Shown here: one piece after another, positions 1-10,266 of the stretch
How the letters are laid out: the number at the start of each line of letters is the position of its first letter
Numbering within the stretch: position 1 is the first letter of the stretch
Assembly (NCBI GenBank): GCA_963743875.1
Contig: CAVURM010000002.1
Location: forward strand, 496,001-560,000
Length of the DNA stretch: 64,000 bases
Direction of reading: 5' to 3'
Source of the DNA: RHKX01 sp963743875
GTDB lineage: Bacteria > Actinomycetota > Thermoleophilia > Solirubrobacterales > 70-9
Translations under genes and position numbers: made by a program
The notes under the pieces: model-generated
Told to the model about the DNA's origin: nothing
Database searches by the model: none
Seen by the model: only the letters and a program-made list of their open reading frames with translations

Positions 1-497
1 ATGCAGACCCTCGCCGCCCGCCAGGCGTCGGGGTCGGTTTCCTGATTCAGTTCGAGCGCGCTTCCGTCGGCCAGCGTGAGCTCCATCGAATGGAGCCCGG
101 TCGAGATGTTGCCGAGGCCCGCCCCGGTCCCGTGAGTGCCGGTGGCCGCCGCGCCGGCCAGCGACTGAACGTCGATGTCGCCGAGATTCGCGAAGCCGAG
201 GCCGGCATCCCAGAGCGCTTCACTGAGCGCTCCAAGGGTGATCCCCGCCTCGACCCGGACCAGCCCCGAGTCCCGGTCGATGTCGAGTACGCGATCCATC
301 CGCTCCAGCGAGAGCAGTGTCCCGTCGGTCAGGACCGCATCGGTGAACGAATGACCCGCACCCGCGACCCTGACGGTCCGGCCCACCTTCGCCGCCCGCC
401 CGATTGCCGCGCCAACCTGATCGCGGTCGGCAGGACTCTCGAAGCTCGCGGGGGTGCAGCTCTGATCTCCGGCGAAGTTGGTCCACGTCGACGACAC
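1..497 (-). CDS. FAD-linked oxidase, L-gulono/D-arabinono-lactone oxidase family (5' part, runs off the window)
   Basis: Read on the minus strand from a GTG at 497, the frame stays open to base 1, so only the N-terminal ~165 residues are present. It opens with STWTNFAGDQ and carries the FAD-binding loop VRVAGAGHSFTD followed by LAGAAATGTHGTG, the PP-loop and second FAD contact of the VAO-type lactone oxidases. The His in GHSF is the residue that carries FAD covalently in several family members. The order of motifs resembles mycobacterial gulonolactone dehydrogenase and D-arabinono-1,4-lactone oxidase more than alditol oxidase. The substrate is not decided because the catalytic C-terminal domain lies outside. 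It is divergent from the acylase gene at 589, with about 90 bp between the starts. Confidence 0.8.
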   Translation of the reverse strand, partial: MSSTWTNFAGDQSCTPASFESPADRDQVGAAIGRAAKVGRTVRVAGAGHSFTDAVLTDGTLLSLERMDRVLDIDRDSGLVRVEAGITLGALSEALWDAGLGFANLGDIDVQSLAGAAATGTHGTGAGLGNISTGLHSMELTLADGSALELNQETDPDAWRAARVC

Positions 498-588
498 GGC
501 GTCGGGCAACTGTATGTCCGTGACCGTCGGCCCGCGCCACGGGCCCCGGCGTTAGTGTTCCGGCCGGCACACTTACCGAGGAGGAGAG

Positions 589-3003
589 ATGCCCTTGAAC
601 CGCAGGTTCATCCGTGGCGTGATCGTCGCGCTTTCGACGTTGATCGGCGCCTTCACGCTGGTTTCGCCCGCACTTGGCTACAAGGTCAAGATTCGCGAGA
701 CCAGCTACGGGATCCCGCACATCAAGGCTGAGAACTTCGGATCTGGCGGTTACGGCGTCGGCTACGCGTTCGCCAAGCAGAACATCTGCACCTTCGCCAA
801 CAACAACGTGACCACCTCGGCACGGCGGTCGAAGTACTTCGGGCCGGGGGGATCGACCCCTGAGAGCGCGGCGGGGTCCGTCAACAACCTCGATTCCGAC
901 TTCTTCTGGCAGTCGGTGATCGACTCCGAGCGGATCGAGAACCTGCTCGAGGCGAAGGGTGTCCAGAGTCCCTCCAAGGACGCGAAGGCAGCGATCCGCG
1001 GTTACGCCGCCGGCTACAACGCGTACCTGAACAAGGTCGGCGTCGACAACATCCCCGACGAGAGCTGTCGGGGAGCCGAATGGGTCAGGCCGATCAAGGC
1101 GATCGATGTCTGGCGTCGGATCTACCAGGCCGACCTGCTCGCCAGCAGCCAGAACTTCATCTCCGACTTCGTCGCGGCCGAGCCGCCGACACCGAGCATG
1201 ATGTCGGCGCCCGAGGTCTCGCCCGACGAGGCGGCCGAGGCGCTCAAGGGTTCTCCCTACGACGTCGACGCCGACGATGCCGACACCGCCCAGATGGGCT
1301 CGAATGCACTCGGGGTCGGCAAGGACGATTCGCGAAACGGCAACGGGCTCGTTCTGGCCAATCCGCACTTCCCGTGGAAGGGAATCGACCGGTTCTGGGA
1401 GTTCCAGATGACGATCCCCGGCGAGGTCAACGTGATCGGCTCGAGCCTGATGGGCTTCCCGGCCGTCAACATCGGTCACAACAAGCACGTGGCCTGGAGT
1501 CACACCGTCTCGACCGCGCAGCGGTTCACGCTGTTCGAGTTGGAGTTGGACCCGAACGACCCGACGAAGTACATCTACGACGGCGAGACGATCCCGATGA
1601 CCAGCCGCGAGGTCACCGTTCCGCTACAGGGCGGTGGAACCGAGTCGACGACGCTCTGGTACTCGCAGTTCGGCCGCATCCTGGCGCGTCCGAGCGTCGG
1701 GCTGAGTTGGACCGACACGACCGTCTTCGCCCTCGGCGATGCCAACGACCAGATCCGCTCAGCCGATACATGGCTGCACATGGACCAGGCGAAGAGCGCG
1801 AAGGATCTCGTCGCCGCCCAGTCGAAGTACCAGGGCAACCCCTGGGTCAACACGATCGGCGCCGACGACAAGGGCAAGGCGTTCTACACCGACGACACGG
1901 TCGTCCCGGCCGTCACGCAGGAGAAGATCGACACCTGCATCAAGCCCGGCATCTCGACGATCATCTACAACGTGGCCGGCCTGATTCCGCTCGACGGCTC
2001 GACCTCGGCCTGCAACTGGGACAACGATCCAGATGCTGCGGTGAAGGGGATCTTCGGGCCCTCGAACCTGCCGATCCAGTTCCGCAGCGACTACGTCCTC
2101 AACGCCAACGACTCGTTCTGGCAGACGAACGCGTCCGATCCGCTGACCGGCTTCAGCCCGATCATCGGTTGCCAGGACTGCCAGCAGGGGCTGCGCACCC
2201 GTCTCGGCCACGAGATGGTCGAGCAGCGCATGAACGCGAGCGACGGGCTCGGCAGCAAGCCGAAGTTCACCCTCGACAACCTGCAGAAGATGTGGCTTGG
2301 AGACCGCAGCCTGGCGGCGGAGCTGACCAGTGACTCGCTGGCGCAGCTCTGCACCGACAACCCGACGATCACGACGCCGTCGGGGAACGTCGACGTCACC
2401 GAGGCGTGCCCGATTCTCGCCGGCTACAACGACACCGGCCTGCTCGACTCACCGGGTGGGTGGCTGTTCAACATCTGGTGGCAGGAGTCCGGGGGAGGCA
2501 CCTTCTGGAACTCGCCGTTCGACGTCAATCAGCCGCTGACGACGCCGAACACGCTCAACCAGAGCAACCCGTCCTCGATCGAGGCACTCGGCGTCGCCGT
2601 GCAGGAGCTCCGCGATCGCAGCATCCCGCTCGATGCGACCTACGGCGACGTGCAGTACGCGCTGGGCAAGAACGACGAGAAGATTCCGATCCACGGGTGC
2701 TCGACCGGGTGCTGGCAGGCGATCTACAGCTCGACCGACGACTCCAACCCGGAGTTCCCCTACGGGCAGGTGTCGGCCGGCTCGAGCACGGTGCAGATGA
2801 CCGAGTTCACCGACAAGGGCCCGAAGGGCAACTGGTTGCTCACCTACTCGCAGTCGGAGAACAAGTCGAGCAAGCACTACAGCGACCAGACCGAGCAGTT
2901 CTCCAACGGCAAGTTCATCGAAATGCTCTACACGAACAAGGAGATCAAGGGCGATCCCGAGTACAAGCTCACGAAACTGAGCGAGAAGGGCAACAAGAAG
3001 TAG
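589..3003 (+). CDS. Secreted penicillin acylase family (Ntn-hydrolase) protein
   Basis: 804 residues, with ATG at 589 behind a strong AGGAGGAGAG ribosome site. Residues 1-30 form a signal peptide ending near ALGY. Mature alpha-subunit sequence follows (RETSYGIPHIKAENFG is the family's opening motif). MGSNALG places the N-terminal nucleophile Ser at residue 238, where self-cleavage would create the beta subunit. LANPHFPW and FPAVNIGHNKHVAWSHT downstream match the family's beta-subunit core. Relatives hydrolyse amide bonds in beta-lactams, acyl-homoserine lactones or cyclic lipopeptides; the substrate here is unknown. Cys pairs at about 525 and 705 suggest disulfides, as expected for an exported enzyme. 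The next gene (3127) is also secreted and in the same direction. Confidence 0.9.
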   Translation: MPLNRRFIRGVIVALSTLIGAFTLVSPALGYKVKIRETSYGIPHIKAENFGSGGYGVGYAFAKQNICTFANNNVTTSARRSKYFGPGGSTPESAAGSVNNLDSDFFWQSVIDSERIENLLEAKGVQSPSKDAKAAIRGYAAGYNAYLNKVGVDNIPDESCRGAEWVRPIKAIDVWRRIYQADLLASSQNFISDFVAAEPPTPSMMSAPEVSPDEAAEALKGSPYDVDADDADTAQMGSNALGVGKDDSRNGNGLVLANPHFPWKGIDRFWEFQMTIPGEVNVIGSSLMGFPAVNIGHNKHVAWSHTVSTAQRFTLFELELDPNDPTKYIYDGETIPMTSREVTVPLQGGGTESTTLWYSQFGRILARPSVGLSWTDTTVFALGDANDQIRSADTWLHMDQAKSAKDLVAAQSKYQGNPWVNTIGADDKGKAFYTDDTVVPAVTQEKIDTCIKPGISTIIYNVAGLIPLDGSTSACNWDNDPDAAVKGIFGPSNLPIQFRSDYVLNANDSFWQTNASDPLTGFSPIIGCQDCQQGLRTRLGHEMVEQRMNASDGLGSKPKFTLDNLQKMWLGDRSLAAELTSDSLAQLCTDNPTITTPSGNVDVTEACPILAGYNDTGLLDSPGGWLFNIWWQESGGGTFWNSPFDVNQPLTTPNTLNQSNPSSIEALGVAVQELRDRSIPLDATYGDVQYALGKNDEKIPIHGCSTGCWQAIYSSTDDSNPEFPYGQVSAGSSTVQMTEFTDKGPKGNWLLTYSQSENKSSKHYSDQTEQFSNGKFIEMLYTNKEIKGDPEYKLTKLSEKGNKK

Positions 3004-3126
3004 CACCACCGGCGCCGGGGCGAGATGCGCTGGCGAACTGTCACGCGTCGGTTGCGGCGGTGATAGTGTCGCGCCGCGCAGCGGATGGGGCCGGTGCGTC
3101 GCACCCAACTGGAGGAGAGACTGATC

Positions 3127-5642
3127 TTGACTAGGACGTCCCGGCTGCTCGCCGCCCTGCTCGCCGTGGCGCTCTGTGCCACCCTTGCCTCATCGGCCCT
3201 CGCGGCCGACGGGTCCTCGGTCGCGGCGAAGAAGAAGGTTTCGCTCAAGATCAAGGGCAAGAGCCAGAAGGACATCCTCAAGAAGGGCGTCAAGGTCCAG
3301 GTCAAGGGCAAGAAGGCGAAGAAGCTGAAGCTGAAGGTCGCCTCGAAGACGTTCGACGACTCGAAGTTCAAGTCGCTGGGCAAGACCAAGAAGGTCAAGC
3401 TCAACAAGAAGGGCAAGGCGACCGTCTCGCTGAAGCTCTCCGGCGACGGCAAGTCCCAGGTCAAGACCTGTCAGGGCAGGACGATTCAGGTGACCGCCAA
3501 GGGCGCCAAGTCCAAGGTCAAGCTCGTCCGTGACACCTCGAAGTGCAAGCCCCAGAAGATCGATCTGAGCCGAGCCGACGAATGCGACTTCATCGGCGAC
3601 CAGGACAGCTCCCGCTGCCTGCTCCCCTTCCCCGATGACTACTACACGACCAACGACCCCGACACCGCGACCGGCAAGCGCCTCAACATCAGCACCGGAG
3701 CGACTCCGACCAACTCCAGCGACGTCCCGATCGACGGGACGCCCTACAGCCAGAGCGACGGGTTCAGCCCCGGCCAGGCGATCGTCGTCAGGATCCCGGG
3801 CCTCGACAACCCCGACGCGCTCGCGGCGACCGACGCGACGCCGCTCGCCGACCTCGGCCGCTACACCGAGGAGGACGCACCGGTCGTCGTCATCGACGCC
3901 GATACGGGTGAGCGTCATCCGATCTGGGTCGAGATCGACTCCAACGCCAACGACGTCGCCCGAGCAGACGACGGTGCTCGTTCATCCGGCGGAGAACTTC
4001 GCCTCAGGGCATCGCTACATCATCGCGATGCGCAACCTCAAAGACAGCGGCGGCGAGACGCTGAGCGCACCGGAGGGGTTCCGCTACTACCGCGACGACC
4101 TGCCCTCGAACAAGTCGCATATCAACGATCAGCGCGACCGCTTCGACAGCATCTTCGACTCGCTGAAGGACGCCGACGTGAAGCGCGCCGACCTCTATCT
4201 CGCATGGGACTTCACCGTCGCCACCGACGAGAACATCGCCAAGAACACGCTCGCGATGCGCAACGACGCGTTCGCTCAGCTCGGTGACACGAACTCGAGC
4301 GACGGCGTCGTCCAGGGCAACGCGCCGTACGTTCACCGTCGACTCGGTCGAGAACTTCCCGGAGGGAACCGGCCCCGGTGAGGATCCGAACATGGCCCGC
4401 CGCGTCGAGGGCACCTTCCAGGTTCCCTGCTACATGACCGATCCCGACGGTCCTGGCGGCGATCCACCCTGCTCACCGGGTTCGACTCTGAACCTGGACC
4501 CGGACGACCTGCCGGTACAGAACGGCACCTGGACGGCCAACTACCAGTGCATGATTCCGCACAGCGCCCTGCTGTCGCCGGCCCGGCCGACCATCTACGG
4601 TCACGGGTTGCTGGGCAGCGCCGGCGAGGCGGATTCGACACCTCAGAAGACGCTCGGCAACGCGCACAACATCATGGATTGTGCGACCGATGAGATCGGC
4701 ATGGCCGATCCCGACGTTCCCAACACGATCGGGATCCTGCAGAACATGAGCGACTTCCCGGAGCTCGCCGACCGTCTCCAGCAGGGGCTGATCAACGGCC
4801 TCTATCTGGGCCGCCTGCTCAACAACGACGACGGGTTCGTCAGTGATCCGGCGTTCAGCGCCGACGGCGTCAACCCGGTCGGCGTCGGCAACGACCCGGT
4901 CATCGACACCTCGCGCCTCTACTACAACGGCAACAGCCAGGGTGCGATCTTCGGCGGCGCTCTGACCGCGCTCTCGCCGGACTTCAGCCGCTCGTCGCTG
5001 GGCGTCGGCGGGATGAACTACTCGGTCCTGCTCAACCGTTCGGTCGACTTCGACACCTACAAGCTGTTTCTCGATCCGGCCTACCCGTCGGCGATGGATC
5101 AGCAGCTGATCCTCTCGATGATCCAGATTCTCTGGGACCGGGGGGAGTCCAACGGCTACGCACACCGGATGACCACCAACCCGCTGCCGGACACGCCCCC
5201 GCACGAGTTGCTGATGAACATCGCCGTCGGTGATCACCAGGTCACCAACTTCGCGGCGGAGACGATGGCGCGGACGCTGGGCACCACTCAGATCCACGAC
5301 CCGATCGTCTACGACGGTCGTTGGCCCGGAGTCGACGTCGGTTGGAACATTCCGCCGATCACGTCCTACCCGTACAACAGCGGCTCGGCCCTCGTCTACT
5401 GGGACGGCGGCCCGGTCCGCGACGATCCCGGCTCAGGGGATCCCGAGGACGTCCTCGGCACCGACGTGCCGCCGCTTGAGAACATCCCGAACCGCACGGG
5501 CGAGGACCCCCACAGCCTCCCGCGTGCGACTCCGGAGGAGCAGCAGATGGTCTCCGACTTCCTGCAGCCCAACGCGGCGAGCAACATCACCGACACCTGC
5601 GCCGGAGCCCCCTGCTACGACTTCAACTTCACCGGGCCGTAG
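3127..5642 (+). CDS. Secreted alpha/beta-hydrolase with lysine-rich N-terminal module (two frameshifts)
   Basis: The start is TTG at 3127 behind GGAGGAGAG; residues 1-24 are a signal peptide ending SSALAAD. Residues ~25-145 are a strongly lysine-rich segment (KIKGKSQKDILKKG and similar), then DECDFIGDQDSSRCLLPFPDDYY. Reading frame 1 runs to about 3960, frame 2 to about 4328 and frame 3 to the TAG at 5642. Joined, they give one protein of roughly 840 residues. The last part has YGHGLLG (possible oxyanion-hole loop) and YNGNSQGAIFGG, a GxSxG nucleophile elbow, so a secreted lipase/esterase-like hydrolase is the best reading. No family name is certain. A perfect hairpin follows the stop. Confidence 0.65.
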
Positions 5643-5666
5643 CCCCGGCAGGGGGTTGAATTGAGG

Positions 5667-5694
5667 CGGCCGGCGCGGGCGACCGCGCCGGCCG
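5667..5694 (+). terminator. Intrinsic terminator-like hairpin
   Basis: A perfect 12-bp GC stem (CGGCCGGCGCGG and its complement) closes a GCGA loop. It starts 25 bp after the hydrolase stop and is followed by TTCTCGTATTT. It separates the secreted-enzyme genes from the helicase gene. Confidence 0.75.
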
Positions 5695-5863
5695 TTCTCG
5701 TATTTGCAGGAGTTTGCTGCTACCGTCCCCGGCGTCGGGTTGCCCTACTTCCATTGGCGGGCGCCTGAGAGGTTCAAGTTTCTCGCTGCGTCAGCAATCG
5801 GCTGAGCGTTTTCGGGGCCGACGAATCTCCCCGAATTACAACGCTCGCAAGGAGCAGCAGATA

Positions 5864-7189
5864 ATGAGTACCACCTTCGCCGATCTCGGCGTGTCAAATA
5901 CCGTCGCGACGGCCCTCGCCAAGCGCGGCATCAACAGTCCCTTCCCCGTCCAGAAGCTCGTCATCGAAGACGTGATGGCCGGCCACGACGTCCTCGTCCA
6001 GTCCCCGACCGGATCGGGCAAGACGCTTGCGTTCGGCGTGCCCCTGGTCGATCGGATCGCCGCTGACGCCCGCCGCCCTGCGGCGCTCGTCCTCGCTCCG
6101 ACGCGTGAGCTCGCCCGCCAGATCGTCGACGAGCTCGAGATGATCGCCAGGGCCCGTGCCCTCAAGGTCGAGGTCGTCTACGGCGGCGTCGGCATGGAGC
6201 CGCAGATCCGCAAGGCGCCGAAGGCCCACATCCTCGTCGCCACCCCCGGTCGCCTCGAGGACCTGATCCAGCGCCGCGCGCTCACCCTCAACAACATCCA
6301 GACTCTCGTTCTCGACGAGGCCGACCGGATGCTCGACATGGGCTTCAAGCCCGCGGTCGATCGGATCGTCGGTCTGATCCCGAACCGGAGCCAGACCCTG
6401 TTCTTCTCCGCGACCCTCGAGGGCGCGGCCGGCGACCTCGCCACGACCTATACCCGGGACGCCCGCCGCCACGTCAACGCGCCCAACCACGAGGATCGCG
6501 TGGCAATCGGCCATCGCTTCATCGGCGTGTCCAGCCAGGGGGCCAAGGTCGACGCCCTGATCAAGGAGATCGACGCCGGCGATCGCGGCCGGACGCTCGT
6601 CTTCGTCCGCACCAAGCGCGGCTGCGACCGTCTGGTCAAGAAGCTCAGCGCCGAGGACGTCCAGTCGGTCGCCATGCACGGTGACAAGTCCCAGTCACAG
6701 CGCCAGAAGGCGCTCGCCCGCTTCGAGCGCGGAGACGTCAGGGTCCTGATCGCCACCGATGTCGCCGCCCGCGGCATCGACGTCTCCGAGATCACCCACG
6801 TGATCAACTTCGACGCGCCCGAAGATGCCGACACCTATACGCACCGGACCGGCCGCACCGGGCGAGCCGGCGCCACCGGCGAGGCCGTCACCTTCGTCCT
6901 CGGCGACCAGGTTCACGAGATGAGGCGGATGGCAGCCGATCTGCGTCTGACCCGCGAGTTCGACAGTCGCGAGGGCGCCGAGTTCAGCAGCCCCGGCGGC
7001 GGTGGTGGCTCACGACCCGGCCACGGCGCTCGCCACAACGGGAACGCCGGCGGTCGCAGCCACGGCGGTCGCAACAGCCAGCGCAAGCCGCAGGGCCAGG
7101 GCCGCAAGTCCAAGCAGGGCGGGGGCGGATCGACCGCTCCCAAGCAGCGCAAGCGCCGCCGGCCCCAGCAGGGCTCACGCAGCTCCTAG
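5864..7189 (+). CDS. DEAD-box ATP-dependent RNA helicase
   Basis: 441 residues from ATG 5864. AAGGAG at 5849 fixes this start; an in-frame ATG 150 bp upstream lacks support. Seen in order: Q-motif region (FADLGVSNTV), Walker A SPTGSGKT at 47-54, PTRELARQ, DEAD in LDEADRMLDMGF, FFSATL, the helicase-C motifs VFVRTKRGCDRL and ATDVAARGIDV, and HRTGRTGRAG. The last ~85 residues are a low-complexity Gly/Arg/Lys/Gln tail that probably binds RNA non-specifically, as in CsdA/RhlE-type helicases. About 220 bp of leader precede the gene, longer than its neighbours have, and could be an untranslated regulatory leader. The 3' end overlaps the convergent sigma-factor gene by 15 bp. Confidence 0.95.
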   Translation: MSTTFADLGVSNTVATALAKRGINSPFPVQKLVIEDVMAGHDVLVQSPTGSGKTLAFGVPLVDRIAADARRPAALVLAPTRELARQIVDELEMIARARALKVEVVYGGVGMEPQIRKAPKAHILVATPGRLEDLIQRRALTLNNIQTLVLDEADRMLDMGFKPAVDRIVGLIPNRSQTLFFSATLEGAAGDLATTYTRDARRHVNAPNHEDRVAIGHRFIGVSSQGAKVDALIKEIDAGDRGRTLVFVRTKRGCDRLVKKLSAEDVQSVAMHGDKSQSQRQKALARFERGDVRVLIATDVAARGIDVSEITHVINFDAPEDADTYTHRTGRTGRAGATGEAVTFVLGDQVHEMRRMAADLRLTREFDSREGAEFSSPGGGGGSRPGHGARHNGNAGGRSHGGRNSQRKPQGQGRKSKQGGGGSTAPKQRKRRRPQQGSRSS

Positions 7190-7960
7190 ACCACCGGGGA
7201 TCAGATTCATGTCCAGCTCCTCGCCGCCGCGAACGGCGGTGAGGAGCTTTTCCAGCGCCGCCTGAAGCAGTCGTGAGACCTGCATCTGCGAGACGCCGAT
7301 CCGGGCACCGATCTCGCGTTGGGTCAGTCCCTCGTGGAAGCGCAGGTGAAGCGCGTGCCGCTCTCGCGGGCGCAGCGCCGCTGAGCTGACGGCCAGGTTC
7401 GACTCGATCCGCTCGAAGCCGCCGTCGTCACCGCCGAGCATCTCGACCATCGGGACCGCGTCGTCCTCGCCGCGGGCGGTCGGGGCGTCGAGCGACATCG
7501 TTCGCCGTGAGTGATTGGCCTGCAGCGCCTCCAGCACCTCGCCCTCCGCCAACCCTGAGCGCGTCGCCATCTCCGCGACGCTCGCCTCGCGATGGGTTTC
7601 GCTTCGAATCTCGCGTGAGACCTCGTTGACCTTCATCGATCGCTCCTGCAGGCCGCGCGGAAGGCGCACGCTCCAGGAGTTGTCCCGGAAGTGATGGCGC
7701 AGCTCGCCGAGGATCGTCGGGGCGGCGAAGGCGACGAAATCGATCTGGCGGGCCGGGTCGTAGCGGTCGATGGCCTTCAGCAGCCCGACGCTGGCGACCT
7801 GGACGAGATCCTCGACGGCCTCGATCCCGCCGCGGTAGCGCAGGGCGAGGGAGCGGGCCAACGGCATGAAGCGCTCGACCAACTGCTCACGGATGCGAGG
7901 ATCCCGCGTCTCCGCGAACTGCCTCAGCAATAGGCGTTCGACCTGGGTGGAAGAGCTCAA
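7175..7960 (-). CDS. RNA polymerase sigma factor, SigB/SigF (group 3) type
   Basis: Region 2 (LVERFMPLARSLALRYRGG, then LVQVASVGLLKAIDRYDP), region 3 (LPRGLQERSMKVNEV) and region 4 (LRPRERHALHLRFHEGLTQREIGARIGVSQMQVSRLL) are all present. This is the stress/sporulation-type sigma-70 architecture without region 1. An open frame exists back to 8020, but AGAAAGG sits 7 nt upstream of TTG 7960, giving 261 residues, and the residues before it do not look conserved. No anti-sigma or anti-anti-sigma gene is adjacent, which is unusual for this class. It is convergent with the helicase gene. Confidence 0.9.
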   Translation of the reverse strand: MSSSTQVERLLLRQFAETRDPRIREQLVERFMPLARSLALRYRGGIEAVEDLVQVASVGLLKAIDRYDPARQIDFVAFAAPTILGELRHHFRDNSWSVRLPRGLQERSMKVNEVSREIRSETHREASVAEMATRSGLAEGEVLEALQANHSRRTMSLDAPTARGEDDAVPMVEMLGGDDGGFERIESNLAVSSAALRPRERHALHLRFHEGLTQREIGARIGVSQMQVSRLLQAALEKLLTAVRGGEELDMNLIPGGLGAA

Positions 7961-8111
7961 GGCTGTGCCTTTCTGTCTCGCCGCAGACTGCGATGACGAG
8001 GCCCCTCCCATCCATTTCACCGGCGACTTGGCGCTGGGTTTGTCTACTCAGGTCGTGGATCGAAGGATCCCGCGACTCCAACCAGAGTAACGAGCGCCTG
8101 CGGGGATCGGA

Positions 8112-10133
8112 TCAGCGCTTCTTGTACTTGAGCTTGACCTTCGTCTTCTCGGTCGCAGACTCGCCGTCGGTCGGCTTGAACTTGATCGACGGCTTGACGG
8201 TGAGTTTGCCCTTCTTGTGAAGCTTCTTCTTGAGCTTGCCCTTTGGCTTCACGTCGAGCGTCACGGTCGACGCCTTCTTGGGCTTGGCGCTGCTCGAGGC
8301 GAGCGAGTTGCCCGAGAGCTTCAGGGACCCGGCGCCCGGGACCTTGACGTCGAGCGAGGCGATGCCCTTCTTCTTGTTGGCCTTCGACTTCAGGACCTTG
8401 AAGTTGTTGGCGATCTCCGTGAACCAGATCGGACTCGAGTAGTCCTCGACGTAGGTGGTTCCGCCCAACGACCGGGTGACCTCGAGCGAATATCTGCCTG
8501 TCCCGCTGTCGGTGAACGTCTGAGTCGTGCCTGCCCCGGCAAATCGGCACGGTCTGCACCGCCATCCCGTCCTTCAGCAGGATCAGGTTCCAGTCGCCGG
8601 TCCGCCCGGAGCTGTCGGCTCCGTCGACCGTCGCCGTCATCTCCAGGGAGGCTGCACTCAGCAAATCACCGAAGACCCCGGTTGATCCTCCGGGGGTGGT
8701 GGCTTCAAGCGAGATGTCGGGGCCGCTGATCCCGAACGGCTTGACGTAGGTGTGGTCCGCCTTGATCGCGTCGGTGATCCCCTGCTTGCTCAGCCCCTGA
8801 GCGAAGACGGAGGTCGCGCCCTGCCCGACCGGCGAGATCGGGTCGGTAGCCGCCTTGTGGGCGTCGCTTGAGCCGACGACGGCGATGTGGGCACCGCTGT
8901 CGAGTGCGTGCTCGTAGTAGGCGATGGCATCCGTCGTGAACGGAAGGCTCCCCTGTAACGCGCCGATCGAGTTCGAGATCTCGATTGCATCGACCTTCGA
9001 GAAGTCGGTCTCGTCGTCGGCATAGCTCCAGGCGCAGCCGCGGCAAGCCGCGGGTTGTCACGGAAGTAGGCGGGATGGTTGATCTGGGTCCATCCGTCGC
9101 CGGCCTGGGTATTCGCGAACTCGTCCTTGGGGAGGGCGGCGCCCTGCACCTGACCCAGGGCCGAGTCCGGGATCGGTGAAGTGGCCGGACTCGGCGTGTA
9201 GATCGGCCCGCCGCGGAAGTCGGCGAAGCTGCTGCTGCCCTGGTTGTTCCAATGGCCGCGGTAGGTCGTCACCTCGACCCCGGGGATGACGAGGCTGTTG
9301 GGATGCGCTGCCTGCTGGGTGGCCATGTCGTTATGGGCGACGTTGTTGTTGTGGTCGACGAGGGTGATGAAGTCGAGCCCGACGCCGCCCGGGGGAGCGT
9401 CGAACGCGGCGTCGAAGGTGTCGGTCATCGTCGCGTTGCCGGGCTCCATCTCACCGTGGACGTGAAGGTCGCCGGTGTACCAGGCGGGCATCGAGTTGAT
9501 TGATGCGGAGGGTGGTCCCGAGGGGACGTAGTCCGCGTTGCCCCAGGCGTTATCGCTGCTGGTCAGCACCTGCACGTGGTAGTGGATCCCGTCCGTGTCG
9601 GTCGGATCGACGTAGGCGATACCGAGCTCGACGGCCCAGTTCCCGGACTGGATCGGCCCCGGCTCGTAGGCGCGGGTGGTGAACCCGTTGACGAAGGCCT
9701 TCCTGTCGGCGTCGTAGGTGGTGTCGTCGGTGAAGCCGTTCTCGGCGATGGCGAGGTTCTTGACGGCGCTGCCGCTCCAGCCGCGGCGGTCGGTCTGCTC
9801 GTAGGCCGGGGAGGAGGGGTTTGCCTTCGGCTGGTAGACGCCCATGTCGAGCGTGTTCGCGTTCGGGCCGACGCAGGTGTCGCTGGGGTTGTCGTAGGAG
9901 TAACGAACCTGGATTCCCTTGGTCCCGGCCGGAACGGTGAACGGGATCTGCAGATAGCCGCCCGTCTTGGCCGCGGCGACGTCTCCCTGGACGTTGAGGG
10001 CCTCGCTCATCCCTGTTCCGGGGCTACCCGGCAGCCCGCAATCCGCCGCCGTAGCCATGGAAGGCATGAGCAGGCAGGCCGCAACTCCTGCCAGGAGCCC
10101 GCAGCCGATTCTCGCCCGTCCGTTCATCCGCAC
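8112..10133 (-). CDS. Secreted PHP-domain metallohydrolase with lysine-rich C-terminal tail (two frameshifts)
   Basis: ATG at 10133; residues 1-29 are a signal peptide ending MATAAD. After an N-terminal beta-rich region come PHP metal-site motifs: WYTGDLHVHGEM, TLVDHNNN, IPGVEVTTY and INHPAYF. Frames break at about 9030 and 8530; beyond the first break the other frame gives SNSIGALQGSLPF and VVGSSDAHKA, the remaining metal-ligand His/Asp. The last ~100 residues are lysine-rich (KSKANKKKG, KGKLKKKLHKKGK), the same kind of module as at the N-terminus of the hydrolase at 3127. Relatives (CehA/McbA-like) are phosphoesterases or carbamate/ester hydrolases; the substrate is unknown. Confidence 0.75.
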
Positions 10134-10213
10134 ACTTCCTCCAGTTCGTTCCCCGATTGACCGGCGGAAAGTACCAGCGGACGGGCCCGCCGACGCCGGT
10201 CCGCGCCGAGATT

Positions 10214-10244
10214 GCAGAAACCGGCTGTGGTGGCCGGTTTCTGC
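10214..10244. terminator. Hairpin GCAGAAACCGGC / GCCGGTTTCTGC
   Basis: Perfect 12-bp inverted repeat with a 7-nt loop, 23 bp after the typA stop on its minus-strand side. It lies between typA and the start of the PHP gene, so it probably ends typA transcription. A hairpin with the same core sequence occurs at 35131. Confidence 0.6.
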
Positions 10245-10266
10245 CTCCTCGCGAGTAGTGGGGCCG

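Noticed and set aside
220..1503. Minus-strand open frame of 427 codons over the acylase gene
   Set aside because: Low-complexity Arg/Gly/Asp/Val translation typical of an antisense shadow in GC-rich DNA; the plus strand encodes a clear acylase and the neighbouring frame encodes the FAD oxidase.
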